This document shows positions 54,473 through 64,000 of a stretch of 64,000 bases of DNA, piece by piece. The translations under genes were made by a program, and so were the position numbers. Where the stretch lies: positions 1,633,501-1,697,500 of the forward strand of contig NZ_CP030041.1 of the NCBI RefSeq assembly GCF_003260975.1, written 5' to 3'. Under the pieces are notes generated by a model. The model was not told the DNA's origin. It saw only the letters and a list, made by a program, of their open reading frames with translations, and did no database searches. Origin of the DNA: Echinicola strongylocentroti (GTDB lineage Bacteria > Bacteroidota > Bacteroidia > Cytophagales > Cyclobacteriaceae). Position 1 is the stretch's first letter; every line of letters begins with the position of its first letter.

Positions 54473-55826
54473 GTCTTAAAGAAGTTATCGGGTCTTGGCT
54501 CGCGGCTCTTTTGGCCGGAGCTATTCCAAAAATTAATCCTACGGTAGCGGCCACACTAAAGGAAACCAAAATAGAAGGTATGGTAATAATGGTCGGGAAA
54601 TCTCCAAACTGGGAAACCAAACTCGCCAAAACAATCCCTAATATCACCCCAATGATCCCTCCGGAGACACTGATCATCATGGCTTCAAAAAGGAACTGAT
54701 GAATGATATCCGTTTTTTGTGCCCCCAGCGCCAATCTAAGGCCTATTTCCTTGATCCGTTCCATTACCGAGGCCAGCATAATATTCATAATGCCTATCCC
54801 TCCGACAAGCAATGAAATCCCCGCAATGGCCCCCAATACTATATTAAAGATGTTTTGGGTACGTTGCTGCTGTTTCAGGAGCAATTCTGGAATGGTAATC
54901 TCAAAATCAATGACATTATAGTGTTTTCGCTCCAACAACCTGGAAAGCACTTCTGCAGTGGGATTCAGCCTACTGCTTTCTTTCACCTGCACGACCAATT
55001 TATCTATTTGATGGTAATTGGTCTTTTTATTGGAGGTATTTTGCTGCACCTCTCCATTGATAATAACGATGCCCTGTCTGCCCGAAACCAAACTCCCAGA
55101 GGTGATCATATCGCGGTTTTTATACCTCACCAACATTGTCTGCATTGGCACGTACACATCCATATTGAAATCCCTGATCCCCAACTTGGCGATACTTTGA
55201 TCAGATACAATTCGTTCCTCCAAAATACCGATTACCCGCATCCACTGGTTGCCGCATTTGATGCGTTTTCCGATGGCATTTTCCTTACTGAAAAACTTAG
55301 TTTGTACTCCCCTACCAATGATGCATACGGGGTCACCATTGGTAAGATTGTTTTCCGTAAACATACTGCCTTCACGCAGTTTAAAATTGGTCACTTTAAA
55401 ATATTCAGGAGTGACCCCTACCAACTTAGCTGATCGTCTTATGCCACTTTTCACAATATGGGTATCCATAATCACCTCTGGACTTATCCGCTGGATACCG
55501 GGGATTACTTCTTGGATCGCTTCCACGTCCAACATACGAAGCCCTGGACTAAACTTGTTTTTTTCCGCCCCAGGGCCGGAACCAGCTCCATCCTGCACGT
55601 CCTCTTCTACCTGCTCGACCACAGGTTCTACAATGATATTATTCACCCCTACTAGCTTTATCTGCTCCAGAATTTCCTGCTGGGCACCGTTTCCGATTGC
55701 CATCATGGCAATAACGGCGGCCACCCCAAAAATAATCCCTAGAGCCGTCAACAGTGACCTGAGCCTATTGGCCATCACTGCTTCTAGTGCGCTATAAAAA
55801 TTAGACAAAAGTCTTGGTCCAAACAT
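54465..55826 (-). CDS. MacB-like ABC transporter permease
   Basis: A 453-residue permease. A first transmembrane helix (LLTALGIIFGVAAVIAMMAIG), a large periplasmic MacB core domain (about 55-290) and a C-terminal FtsX domain with three helices (NIFNIVLGAIAGISLLVGGIGIMNIMLASV, MISVSGGIIGVILGIVLA, and a last one before IAPAKRAA). There is no nucleotide-binding domain in this protein and none in adjacent genes. It lies 10 bp downstream of the adaptor gene. Confidence 0.9.
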   Translation of the reverse strand: MFGPRLLSNFYSALEAVMANRLRSLLTALGIIFGVAAVIAMMAIGNGAQQEILEQIKLVGVNNIIVEPVVEQVEEDVQDGAGSGPGAEKNKFSPGLRMLDVEAIQEVIPGIQRISPEVIMDTHIVKSGIRRSAKLVGVTPEYFKVTNFKLREGSMFTENNLTNGDPVCIIGRGVQTKFFSKENAIGKRIKCGNQWMRVIGILEERIVSDQSIAKLGIRDFNMDVYVPMQTMLVRYKNRDMITSGSLVSGRQGIVIINGEVQQNTSNKKTNYHQIDKLVVQVKESSRLNPTAEVLSRLLERKHYNVIDFEITIPELLLKQQQRTQNIFNIVLGAIAGISLLVGGIGIMNIMLASVMERIKEIGLRLALGAQKTDIIHQFLFEAMMISVSGGIIGVILGIVLASLVSQFGDFPTIITIPSILVSFSVAATVGLIFGIAPAKRAASQDPITSLRHE

Positions 55827-55836
55827 AGGTGGAAAA

Positions 55837-57219
55837 TTAAGATTTAGAAGCTTTCTTTTCTGACTTTGCCTCTCTAGGTGCAGGTTTGGAACCTTTCGGT
55901 GCTCCAGCCCCAGGGCGTTTGGCTGCAGGTTTCTCTGCTGCTTGCTCTTCCTCTTTTAGGTTTCGCTTGCCTTCCAGCTCCTCTAACAGCTTTACAGATT
56001 GTCCTCCTCCCCAATCAGGAATGGACAAATAGACTTTATCACCTTCTTCCAAGCCTAGTTCAACAATTGCTTCATCGTAATTGGCCAAACCAAGTTTCAC
56101 CTCTTGTTTGGATCCATTATTAAGGTAGACATAGTTTATACTGTCATTTTGGACATGTATGGCTTCTAGCGGAACGTAAATCGCATCGTCTAGCTCTTCG
56201 GCAACGATCGTGTTGCTGGTGGTCATGGCAGGACGCATCACCGGATCACTTTCATTCACCAATATCTCCACTTCAAATACCTTGGCATCGGAGTTGGGAC
56301 GCTGCTGGCCAACATTGGCTACACGGGTGACTTTACCTGTAAACTGCTTCTCAGGAAAGGCATCCAGGCCAATCTCTACTTCTTGGCCTACTTTCACTTT
56401 CCTGATTTCCACTTCGTTTACATACGTGATACTCTGCATTTCAGTCAAATCCGGCAACGTCGCTACTACTGGATTCCAAGCACTTATTTGAGAGCCTTCG
56501 GCAATTTTGTTACCGTCCCAGTTGGTTCGGTAAATCACCATACCATCCTGCGGGGCAGTAATGGTAAATTCATCCAACAAGTCATTCATCGCCTGAAATT
56601 CCCGTTCTTCTTTTCGTAGTCTCGCAGTACGCTCAGCCATTTTGGCCAAAGCTTGATTGTATTTTATCTTATAGTTTTGTCGTGCTTGATCCAGGTCTCT
56701 TTCGGCCTTTTCCAAGTCGTATTCATTCTGTTTGATCGTGGCAGGCGGTTCATACTGCGATTGCTCCAGTACCAATTTCTTCTGTTCTACATTGTACTCC
56801 AAATTAAGGATATTGTCACGTTCCTGGCGAAGGGTCAGCGCAGTGTCCAATTTGGCCTGTTCATATTGGGCCACCTCTGAATCCAAGTTATTTTGCCCAT
56901 CACTTAGTTTTCCAAAAAGTTCTGATTTATCCAATGAGGCAATAAAATCTCCTTTGTTCACCACTGTCCCCTCTTCCACCATTCGTTCTATCGTCAGCTG
57001 GTTGACACGAAACTCCCTAGCACGTGTGGGTCCGTTGATCATCACCGAACGTAATGCCTTGAGTTCACCTGTAGTAGCTATTTCTACTGTGAATTTTCCT
57101 TTTTCTACCGGAACGATGATATCTGCACCGTCACCGGAGGCAGTAGGAGAAAAAATGAAGTACAGCACCAAGATGGCCACCACACTTCCTGCCGCAACAA
57201 ATAATAAATTCTTTTTCAT
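55837..57219 (-). CDS. Efflux periplasmic adaptor (HlyD/MacA-like)
   Basis: A 460-residue membrane-fusion protein: an N-terminal membrane anchor (about 5-24), lipoyl-like half motifs (TGELKALRSVMINGPTRA, and TITAPQDGMVIYRTNWDG), a helical hairpin (about 110-220), beta-barrel domain and a Lys/Ala/Pro-rich tail. It should bridge the MacB-like permease to TolC. It is first in the operon, with a TAATTTTG box upstream. Confidence 0.9.
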   Translation of the reverse strand: MKKNLLFVAAGSVVAILVLYFIFSPTASGDGADIIVPVEKGKFTVEIATTGELKALRSVMINGPTRAREFRVNQLTIERMVEEGTVVNKGDFIASLDKSELFGKLSDGQNNLDSEVAQYEQAKLDTALTLRQERDNILNLEYNVEQKKLVLEQSQYEPPATIKQNEYDLEKAERDLDQARQNYKIKYNQALAKMAERTARLRKEEREFQAMNDLLDEFTITAPQDGMVIYRTNWDGNKIAEGSQISAWNPVVATLPDLTEMQSITYVNEVEIRKVKVGQEVEIGLDAFPEKQFTGKVTRVANVGQQRPNSDAKVFEVEILVNESDPVMRPAMTTSNTIVAEELDDAIYVPLEAIHVQNDSINYVYLNNGSKQEVKLGLANYDEAIVELGLEEGDKVYLSIPDWGGGQSVKLLEELEGKRNLKEEEQAAEKPAAKRPGAGAPKGSKPAPREAKSEKKASKS

Positions 57220-57259
57220 AACACTTTCACTGTTAGGTGTATTTTTAGATTATTGTTTA

Positions 57260-57267
57260 CAAAATTA
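57260..57267 (-). promoter_or_regulatory. -7 box (TAATTTTG) of the efflux operon
   Basis: TAnnTTTG match on the minus strand, 40 bases upstream of the adaptor ATG. A palindrome AAAACATATGTTTT lies at 57363-57376 in the same divergent spacer. Confidence 0.5.
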
Positions 57268-57412
57268 AATTTTTTAAAACTAAGCACCGTCCCAACTAAA
57301 TTCAAATATAGCCATTGACATAATAATTCAAACTAAAACCTTAATTAATAAATGTTAAATTTAAAACATATGTTTTGTTAAATTGCGGCCAAATTCTCAA
57401 AAAACAGCGTTC

Positions 57413-58186
57413 ATGAAGGCTATCATCAGTTTTATCATCAGGTATATCCCAAGAAGTTTTTTACAACATATCAGCCACATTTTTCTTAGGATATTAGCAG
57501 TTTTCTATCGAGGCCAAAAAGTCTGCTGCCCTGTATGCCAAAAGAAATTCAGTAAATTCCTACCCTATGGTAGAAAAGCCAGAGAAAATGCTCTTTGCCC
57601 CAACTGCCTCGCCTTGGAGCGGCACCGTCTCATGTGGCTGTTCTTGCAACAAAAGACCAATTTTTTCGAAGCAAACCTTAAAGTACTTCACATCGCTCCA
57701 GAACTTTGCTTCATTGACCGCTTCGAAAAGCTTCCCAATATTAACTACGTCACAGGAGATATAGAATCTCCCTTGGCAAAGGTCAAGATGGATGTCCACC
57801 AAATTCCCTTTGACGACCATTCCTTTGATGTCGTTTTTTGCAACCATGTCATGGAACATGTCGATGATGACCTTTTGGCCTGTAAAGAAATCAACCGTGT
57901 CTTAAAAAAAGATGGTTGGGGCATCATTCAATCTCCTGTTTATGATATTCCCAAAACCCTTGAGGACAAAACCATCACTTCTCCTGCGGAGCGTGAAAAG
58001 ATGTTTGGGCAAAGAGATCACGTCAGGAAATATGGGAACGACTATGCCCAAAGGCTCAGTAAGTCAGGACTACAGGTTCAAGAAGACCATTTTGTCAAAA
58101 ACCTCTCCGAAGAAACGATCAAACAACACGCCCTTCCTCCCGAGGAAATCATCTTTTATTGCACCAAAGGCGGTGCTACTTCTTAA
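57413..58186 (+). CDS. Class I SAM-dependent methyltransferase with N-terminal zinc-finger-like motif
   Basis: 257 residues from the ATG at 57413; a TTG ten codons upstream is less likely. A CCPVC...CPNC pair (about 38-65) suggests a bound zinc. The methyltransferase domain follows with VLHIAPE, a D at TGDIES, and FDVVFCNHVMEHV (motif IV-like) before LKKDGWGIIQSP. Related proteins act in glycan or lipid modification; the substrate is unknown. It converges with the glycosyltransferase gene and overlaps its 3' end by 11 bp. Confidence 0.85.
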   Translation: MKAIISFIIRYIPRSFLQHISHIFLRILAVFYRGQKVCCPVCQKKFSKFLPYGRKARENALCPNCLALERHRLMWLFLQQKTNFFEANLKVLHIAPELCFIDRFEKLPNINYVTGDIESPLAKVKMDVHQIPFDDHSFDVVFCNHVMEHVDDDLLACKEINRVLKKDGWGIIQSPVYDIPKTLEDKTITSPAEREKMFGQRDHVRKYGNDYAQRLSKSGLQVQEDHFVKNLSEETIKQHALPPEEIIFYCTKGGATS

Positions 58187-59129
58187 GAAGGCCATTTATC
58201 AATCCAGCACCATACGCAAATAGCTGCCCATACGAGGTAAGAACAGATAAGAGGCCTACCTTTAGTGAGCGGCTGCCGATGGCGGACGACCACAAAACGC
58301 CCAAGGTCCACAAGCCATAAACAAAGGCTCCTGTAAAGAACAAAGGGGCAAATACGAAACTACTAAAAACCACTGTCAAAAAGCCCAACAGAAACATCAC
58401 CGGCATCAAATGGACCGCCTTAATAGCCCCAGGATGGAACCGGTTGACATTTACCCTGTTTTGGCCAAAAGAATAGCTCTGACGCAGAAATGAAGTAAAA
58501 TCATTTCTTCGCTTATGGTACACATAGGCCCCTTTCACCAATTCGAGGTTAAACCCTGCCTTCTTTATCCGAATACTAAGCTCAATATCTTCCCCTTGGT
58601 TAGCGTCTACAAAACCACCCACCACTTCATATACTTTTCTGGAAAACCCCATATTGTAGCCTCTGGCTTGGTATTTTTTGGGATCAGCTACCTTGCCACG
58701 GATTCCTCCTGTTGTCCAAAAAGATGTCATACTGAAATTGATGGCTTTTTGAAAAGGAGAAAAACCATCGGCGGCTTTATCCGGCCCACCATGGGCGTCA
58801 AGTTGCCGGTCAATGGTCGCCTTCTTTAATCCTAGCAGGTATTGGTCCGGAATCACACAATCGGAATCAAAGAACACAAAATAATCCCCTTTGGCATGTG
58901 CCATCCCAAAATTACGAGCAAATCCTTGACCTGTATTTTCTTGATAAAAATACCTAACGGCTATTTCATTCTCAAATCGCCTAACCTCTTCTTCACATTT
59001 TTCGGTAGATCCATCTTCGACAATGATCACCTCAAAGTCACCGTAGGCCTGATGGCAAAGACTTTGGAGTAATTCTGAAACTTCTGATGGCCTATTATAA
59101 ACCGGGATGATGATCGAAAAAAACATCAC
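58176..59129 (-). CDS. Family 2 glycosyltransferase with C-terminal membrane helices
   Basis: A 317-residue inverting GT-A enzyme. SIIIPVYNRP at the N-terminus, the DSD sugar-nucleotide motif in FVFFDSDCVIP, and the acceptor-site ED in GEDIELSIR are visible. Two to three hydrophobic segments (about 240-305) anchor the C-terminus. Its start overlaps the stop of the next GT2 gene by 4 bp. Sugar and acceptor cannot be read. Confidence 0.88.
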   Translation of the reverse strand: MMFFSIIIPVYNRPSEVSELLQSLCHQAYGDFEVIIVEDGSTEKCEEEVRRFENEIAVRYFYQENTGQGFARNFGMAHAKGDYFVFFDSDCVIPDQYLLGLKKATIDRQLDAHGGPDKAADGFSPFQKAINFSMTSFWTTGGIRGKVADPKKYQARGYNMGFSRKVYEVVGGFVDANQGEDIELSIRIKKAGFNLELVKGAYVYHKRRNDFTSFLRQSYSFGQNRVNVNRFHPGAIKAVHLMPVMFLLGFLTVVFSSFVFAPLFFTGAFVYGLWTLGVLWSSAIGSRSLKVGLLSVLTSYGQLFAYGAGLINGLLKK

Positions 59130-60088
59130 TTACCGAAATTTAACTTCGCATCTATATTGTAGTCTCCTTTTCTAGAGGAGGTAGAAATCATCATTTCGGC
59201 CAAAAACCCCGTAAGAAAGAGCTGCACTCCCACTATTAACGCCACTAATGATAAAAAGAACAAAGGCTGGTCCGTCACTTCTCTCACTTCAAGCCCAAGC
59301 CGTATTCCCCTGATTTTTTCAAACACTAGCCAGCAGGTAATCAAGAATCCACCAAAAAAGGATATGGTACCCAAAGCGCCAAAGAAGTGCATGGGCTTCT
59401 TCCTGTACCTATTGACAAAAGACACAGAGATCAGGTCCAAAAACCCGTGAACAAACCTTTCTATCCCGAACTTTGTCGTCCCGTACTTTCTCGCTCGGTG
59501 CTCCACTTCCTTCTCCCCGATTTTACTAAAACCGTTCCATTTTGCGATCAGTGGAATATAGCGGTGCATTTCTCCATAAAGGTGAATTTGTTTGACCACC
59601 TTGTTTCTGTAGGCCTTTAACCCACAATTGAAGTCATGGAGTTTGATCCCTGAGAGCAAGCGTGTCACTCCATTGAAAAATTTGGAGGGGACAGTCTTGG
59701 TAAAGGGATCATGGCGCTTTTTCTTCCAGCCAGAAACTATATCATACCCCTCTTCCTTGATCATGCGATATAATGTCGGTATTTCATCAGGGCTGTCCTG
59801 AAGGTCTGCATCCATGGTGATCACCACGTCTCCGGAAGCCTTGATAAAACCAATATCCAGTGCAGCTGATTTGCCGTAATTCCGGCTAAAACCAATTGCT
59901 TTGATATGGCCATTTTGCTTGGCAAGACATTCGATTACTTCCCAGGATCCATCAGAACTGCCGTCATTGATAAAAATCAATTCGTAACTAAAACGATGAT
60001 GATTCATCACACGTCCTATCCACGCAGTCAATTCAGGTAAAGACTCTTCCTCATTGTAAACGGGAACGATAATCGAAACTTGCGTCAT
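59126..60088 (-). CDS. DPM1/GtrB-like family 2 glycosyltransferase
   Basis: A 320-residue polyprenyl-phosphate-sugar-synthase-type protein. SIIVPVYNEEESL, MDADLQDSPDEIP (catalytic metal motif), HDFNCGLKAYR and RARKYGTTKFG are diagnostic, and two C-terminal transmembrane helices (about 233-255 and 270-292) are present. It probably attaches a sugar to a lipid carrier for use at the envelope, possibly by the adjacent GT2. Confidence 0.9.
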   Translation of the reverse strand: MTQVSIIVPVYNEEESLPELTAWIGRVMNHHRFSYELIFINDGSSDGSWEVIECLAKQNGHIKAIGFSRNYGKSAALDIGFIKASGDVVITMDADLQDSPDEIPTLYRMIKEEGYDIVSGWKKKRHDPFTKTVPSKFFNGVTRLLSGIKLHDFNCGLKAYRNKVVKQIHLYGEMHRYIPLIAKWNGFSKIGEKEVEHRARKYGTTKFGIERFVHGFLDLISVSFVNRYRKKPMHFFGALGTISFFGGFLITCWLVFEKIRGIRLGLEVREVTDQPLFFLSLVALIVGVQLFLTGFLAEMMISTSSRKGDYNIDAKLNFGK

Positions 60089-60095
60089 TTAATTC

Positions 60096-60647
60096 TTAAT
60101 AACTTGGTGTTGGTTCTTTTCTTTTGATGATAGCTCCAAGAATCAATGCGATGATTGCATAGAAGATCAATACAAAACCAAACGCCTTGATTTGTCCTGC
60201 AAAACTATATCTGTCTAACAAGCCTTGTTTCATTTCATCGATTTGCTCGGTACTCATGGCATCCGCTGCTCCGAAGTTCTCCATGACTTCCATGGTATTC
60301 TGAATCTGCTGGTCTACTAATACTTCAGGAAGTGAAGGATCAATGACTTCAAATAGTAATATTTGTCCAAACATCCCAATTATTCCTGCAACGATCAACG
60401 TAAAAAAGGAGAATTGAAAAGCAGCTCCAAAGGGGATATATCCTCCCAGCTCCTTCCTATATTTAAACCCAAATACAAGAACCAATACAAATGACAAAGC
60501 CACCAATAAGAGCATCCAGCTTGAGGCCATACTGGTAGCATTTATAAAGTAAACCAGATAGCTAATTACTAACGAAATCAGCCCAACGATCATGCCTGAC
60601 CTCAGTGCAGCTTTAAAAGGTGTTTCTTGAGTTTCCATAATTAACAA
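60096..60647 (-). CDS. DUF4199 domain-containing membrane protein (183 residues)
   Basis: Four hydrophobic helices. The N-terminal KAALRSGMIVGLISLVISYLVYF and the YIPFGAAFQFSFFTLIVAGIIG segment match DUF4199. Its function is unknown. It is paired with a second DUF4199 gene 3 bp upstream, and with GT2 genes downstream. Confidence 0.8.
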   Translation of the reverse strand: MLIMETQETPFKAALRSGMIVGLISLVISYLVYFINATSMASSWMLLLVALSFVLVLVFGFKYRKELGGYIPFGAAFQFSFFTLIVAGIIGMFGQILLFEVIDPSLPEVLVDQQIQNTMEVMENFGAADAMSTEQIDEMKQGLLDRYSFAGQIKAFGFVLIFYAIIALILGAIIKRKEPTPSY

Positions 60648-60650
60648 AAT

Positions 60651-61163
60651 TTAGTTTTTTATTCTTTTTAAAATTATCGAAATAATTATCGTAAAGAACA
60701 ATTCCAAGATAAAAATTTTCAAAAACACATCCCAGGCTACATCGCTAACGGACATGTTTTCCAGCTCTACCATTGCACGATCAAAAGCCTCTTTATTGAC
60801 ATTTTCCGTAAAAATAGTTTCCCTTCCCTGAAGGGAAACTATTTTATCTGCTTTATAGTCGCTAAATAAATCAGGCATCATTTGTAGAAACAGTGCTATT
60901 CCCAATGCCGTGACCAAGGCGATCAACCCGTAAACGACAAACCCAACCGTCATTCCTTGTGCGAACAACATTTCACCATTCCCTGTCGTATCCCGATAAT
61001 TCTTCACCCCAATAAAAACAAACACAGGCGTGATCATGCAAGCAAAAAACAAAGAGTAGTACACAGGCTCCAGTCCCGCCCACCTAAGCACCCAAAAAGC
61101 CAATAGGCAGAAAACACCTCCTACCACACCAAATAAATAACTGCCTTTAAAGTACTTAGTCAT
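60651..61163 (-). CDS. DUF4199 domain-containing membrane protein (170 residues)
   Basis: Four hydrophobic segments with the DUF4199-type pattern (NGEMLFAQGMTVGFVVYGLIALV) and a C-terminal LELFFTIIISIILKR. It is a diverged paralogue of its neighbour. Its start overlaps the end of the dihydroorotase-like gene by 8 bp, indicating coupled translation. Confidence 0.75.
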   Translation of the reverse strand: MTKYFKGSYLFGVVGGVFCLLAFWVLRWAGLEPVYYSLFFACMITPVFVFIGVKNYRDTTGNGEMLFAQGMTVGFVVYGLIALVTALGIALFLQMMPDLFSDYKADKIVSLQGRETIFTENVNKEAFDRAMVELENMSVSDVAWDVFLKIFILELFFTIIISIILKRIKN

Positions 61164-62403
61164 CCAATCGAGCGATTTTGTCCTTATTGATCACCAATTT
61201 CACCTTGCCTTTTAGCTGCTTGTTAAAGAATGGTGAATTAGCTGATAACGATTTATTGGACTGCTTATTGAAGATCCATTCTTCCGATGGATCAAATACG
61301 GTGAGGGAAGTCATTTCCTTTTCTTCTTGAGCCCTAATGATACGTGCTGGCCCAGAAGTGATCTTTTCTATTAACAATGGCCACCCCAATTTGGCCTCTA
61401 ATGACACCATTCCGGGTAAAAAGGATTGTAATCCGCTCATCCCAAATTCAGCAAGATCAAATTCCATGTGCTTAGCATCATAATCCCTGGGCTGGTGGTT
61501 TGACACAATCGCATCGATGGTTCCATCCTTGAGCCCTTCTAGTAAAGCTTCCTGATCTATTTCCTCCCGAAATGGAGGCATCACTTTTAGGGTACTGTCA
61601 TAATTACCAAGGTCTTCATCTACAAAAAGCAGTTGGTACAGTGAAACATCAGCGGTAACATTAAGCCCTTCCGCCTTTGCTTTTCGAATAGCCGAAACAC
61701 CGCTTCTTGTGCTTACCGTTTGGAAATGAATATTTCCTCCGGTGTATTTAAGAATCTCTATATTTTTTTGAATAGCGACTTCTTCAGCCAGTGATGGAAT
61801 CCCTTTCATCCCTAAAGAAGTCGAAGTATAGCCCTCATGCATCTGACCAAATATAGCCAATAAAGGATCGTATGACTGGTCAAACAAAACACCATCAAAC
61901 TTCTGGAGGTACTGGAGCACTTTCATCATCCTGTCAGAATTAGAAAGTGGTACATTGCCATCTCCAAAAACAGTTACGCCATGATGATGAATGTCCAGTA
62001 TTTCGGTTAGGTCTTCTCCTAGTGTATCTTTGGTCACTGCTGCATGGACGTGCAGATTAGTTAAAAAATTCCTGGCCTTATCCTTTATAAAGGACACTTC
62101 ATTTTTACTCTGTATCACAGGAGAAGTATTAGGCAAGAGTACTGCCTGAGTAAAACCAGCATATTGAAGGGTTTGATCCAAGCTTTCCAATGTTTCTTGG
62201 TATTCGTGCCCCGGCTCTCCTACTCCGCACCTAAGATCTATCCATCCGGCACTTCCAAACCAACCGCTACAATCGACTACTTCTGAAAACCCACTTTCAT
62301 CTCCATCATAAGGACTAATCTTCTTTCCATCATAGGAATAATTGGATGGGTTTCCGACTGTATCTTTTTGGATTAATTTTAGTGATTTTAGTAGAACTGC
62401 CAT
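61156..62403 (-). CDS. Dihydroorotase-like protein, probably catalytically inactive
   Basis: A 415-residue amidohydrolase of the dihydroorotase family (third enzyme of pyrimidine synthesis in active members). The fold signatures are kept: FGSAGWIDLRCGVGEPGHE, LPNTSPVIQ, LKVMPPFR and FGMSGLQSFLPG. The metal-binding D-x-H-x-H is D-L-R-C-G, and the late catalytic Asp in TDHAPH-type motifs reads SNHQPR. Metal ligands are therefore missing, as in the PyrC'/PyrX pseudo-dihydroorotases that act as structural partners of aspartate carbamoyltransferase. It heads a DUF4199-GT2 operon. Confidence 0.85.
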   Translation of the reverse strand: MAVLLKSLKLIQKDTVGNPSNYSYDGKKISPYDGDESGFSEVVDCSGWFGSAGWIDLRCGVGEPGHEYQETLESLDQTLQYAGFTQAVLLPNTSPVIQSKNEVSFIKDKARNFLTNLHVHAAVTKDTLGEDLTEILDIHHHGVTVFGDGNVPLSNSDRMMKVLQYLQKFDGVLFDQSYDPLLAIFGQMHEGYTSTSLGMKGIPSLAEEVAIQKNIEILKYTGGNIHFQTVSTRSGVSAIRKAKAEGLNVTADVSLYQLLFVDEDLGNYDSTLKVMPPFREEIDQEALLEGLKDGTIDAIVSNHQPRDYDAKHMEFDLAEFGMSGLQSFLPGMVSLEAKLGWPLLIEKITSGPARIIRAQEEKEMTSLTVFDPSEEWIFNKQSNKSLSANSPFFNKQLKGKVKLVINKDKIARLDD

Positions 62404-62930
62404 GCTTAAAATATTTGTGCAAAACTGGCACTTTTTTCTTTAAAAATAAACCTTATAATCCGAAAGATTAAAAAAAGGCTGGCCAATCTTCAAAATCCAC
62501 CTGCTAATGATGGCGACGTTTTTTTTAGGAGCAAAGTTGATTCTGATAGAACATTGATTTACCTCCATGGAACAGGTGCCGCAGATGGTAAAAGTTTGTG
62601 CAGATTTTTTTTTGGATCAAGTAGAAAAATTGGGGGACTGATGGAACGCTGATGACGCAGATGATTATGATTTGCGCTGATTTTTTTCTTGAATTAGAAA
62701 AGCCAATTTGTATAACAAAAGCCCTGAAAGGGCATGACAACCATAGCCATGGGCAACGCCCATGGTGAAAACCAAAACCAATCCTATTGTTTTAGCAGCA
62801 ATCACCTTCCTACCGCTTATAAATTCACGCTAAAACCCAATACACACCAATAGCGCTTTACTCCACTACAGAGACATGGTTTGATCCCCGTCCCGTTTGG
62901 CCTGTTACTTCCGGGAGCCGTGTTGGGACA
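62404..62930. other. Spacer between the dihydroorotase-like gene and the rRNA operon
   Basis: No credible gene. It holds imperfect repeats around 62576-62620 and 62648-62687 (GATGACGCAGATGATTATG...CGCTGATTTTTT), related to the reverse complement at 50146-50182. Confidence 0.6.
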
Positions 62931-62968
62931 TAAAAAAGAAAAGGCCCTCCGCATGTGCGGAGGGCCTT
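62931..62968 (-). terminator. rRNA operon terminator
   Basis: AAGGCCCTCCGCA (62941-62953) pairs with TGCGGAGGGCCTT (62956-62968); on the minus strand TTCTTTTTT follows. It lies 11 bp past the 5S end. Confidence 0.92.
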
Positions 62969-62979
62969 GGTTATAAAAG

Positions 62980-63090
62980 CGGGCGGCGACCTACTCTCCC
63001 GGGTGTAACCCCAGTACCATCGGCGCGACAGGGCTTAACTTCTCTGTTCGGGATGGGAAGAGGTGGATCCCCCGTGCCGTACCACCCTAA
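62980..63090 (-). rRNA. rrf: 5S ribosomal RNA
   Basis: On the minus strand it reads GGTGGTACGGCACGGGGG near the 5' end, then CCCATCCCGAACAGAGAAG, the highly conserved loop of 5S, and GGGAGAGTAGGTCGCCGCC at the 3' end. The length of about 110 nt fits. Exact ends are estimated. Confidence 0.95.
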
Positions 63091-63186
63091 GATCTTCGTG
63101 CTCCCCTAAGGAAACGCACAATATCATCTGATTATTCGCTCTTGTTATTTTTTGGTCTTTCGACATTACCAAAGATAATACAACCA
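63091..63186 (-). other. 23S-5S internal transcribed spacer
   Basis: About 95 bp, AT-rich, without a tRNA. Confidence 0.8.

Positions 63187-64000
<814 letters not shown>

Noticed and set aside
62570..62690. Possible CRISPR-like array
   Set aside because: Only two or three imperfect repeats without regular spacers, and no cas genes in the window.
62525..62740. Minus-strand frame of 71 residues before the rRNA operon
   Set aside because: It is composed of an internal imperfect repeat (LIQKKICTNFYHLRHLF-type) arising from the dispersed nucleotide repeat.

Overview
The window looks like a chromosome segment of a Bacteroidota bacterium, probably order Cytophagales, family Cyclobacteriaceae (Echinicola-like; the genus is inferred from protein style, not tested). 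Supporting signs are SprB-type repeats, DUF4199, BatA-D, DUF6089/OmpA-type proteins, weak or absent Shine-Dalgarno sequences, and several TAnnTTTG -7 promoter boxes of the Bacteroidota type.

Layout. 1-17499 (minus) is one unbroken reading frame of at least 5,833 codons that runs off the left edge. It encodes a giant secreted surface protein with a DUF4347-like N-terminus, calcium-binding DxDxDG repeats, two PA14-like domains, SprB repeats, and about 20 DUF11/DUF7507-type repeats. 17500-22016 holds a phosphodiesterase and an aminotransferase among repeat-rich spacers. 22017-28563 (minus) is a complete moxR-DUF58-DUF4381-batA-batB/C-batD operon. BatB and BatC are fused, and the DUF4381 gene carries a frameshift at a G-run. 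28704-33247 holds a sulfatase, a small membrane exporter, a short secreted protein and aminopeptidase P.

33409-34269 is a non-coding 861-bp element with perfect 25-bp terminal inverted repeats. Next come a phosphate-selective-type porin (minus), then prs, rplY, pth and a thiamine-binding protein (plus), and a pair of envelope proteins, one of them OmpA-like. 43182-49919 (minus) holds rarA, a doubly frameshifted threonine aldolase, a glycerophosphodiesterase lipoprotein, a DUF2721 protein, an ECF sigma/anti-sigma pair and lpdA. 50400-52961 (plus) has fabG, an SPFH protein and a 59-residue ribbon-helix-helix-like protein. 52976-57219 (minus) is an efflux operon (adaptor, MacB-like permease, TolC) without its ATPase. 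57413-62403 holds a methyltransferase and a minus-strand cluster: dihydroorotase-like pseudoenzyme, two DUF4199 proteins and two family-2 glycosyltransferases. The right edge is the 3' end of an rRNA operon on the minus strand (23S partial, 5S, terminator).

The least explained signals are in the spacers. Two families of inverted-repeat elements share AACCCGG-type ends, one of them a roughly 170-bp self-folding MITE-like unit. There is also a set of small hairpins whose loop core is constant while the stem arms change in a compensated way. Three frameshifts, all at five-base G-runs where one more G would restore the frame, need a check against raw reads before they are read as biology.
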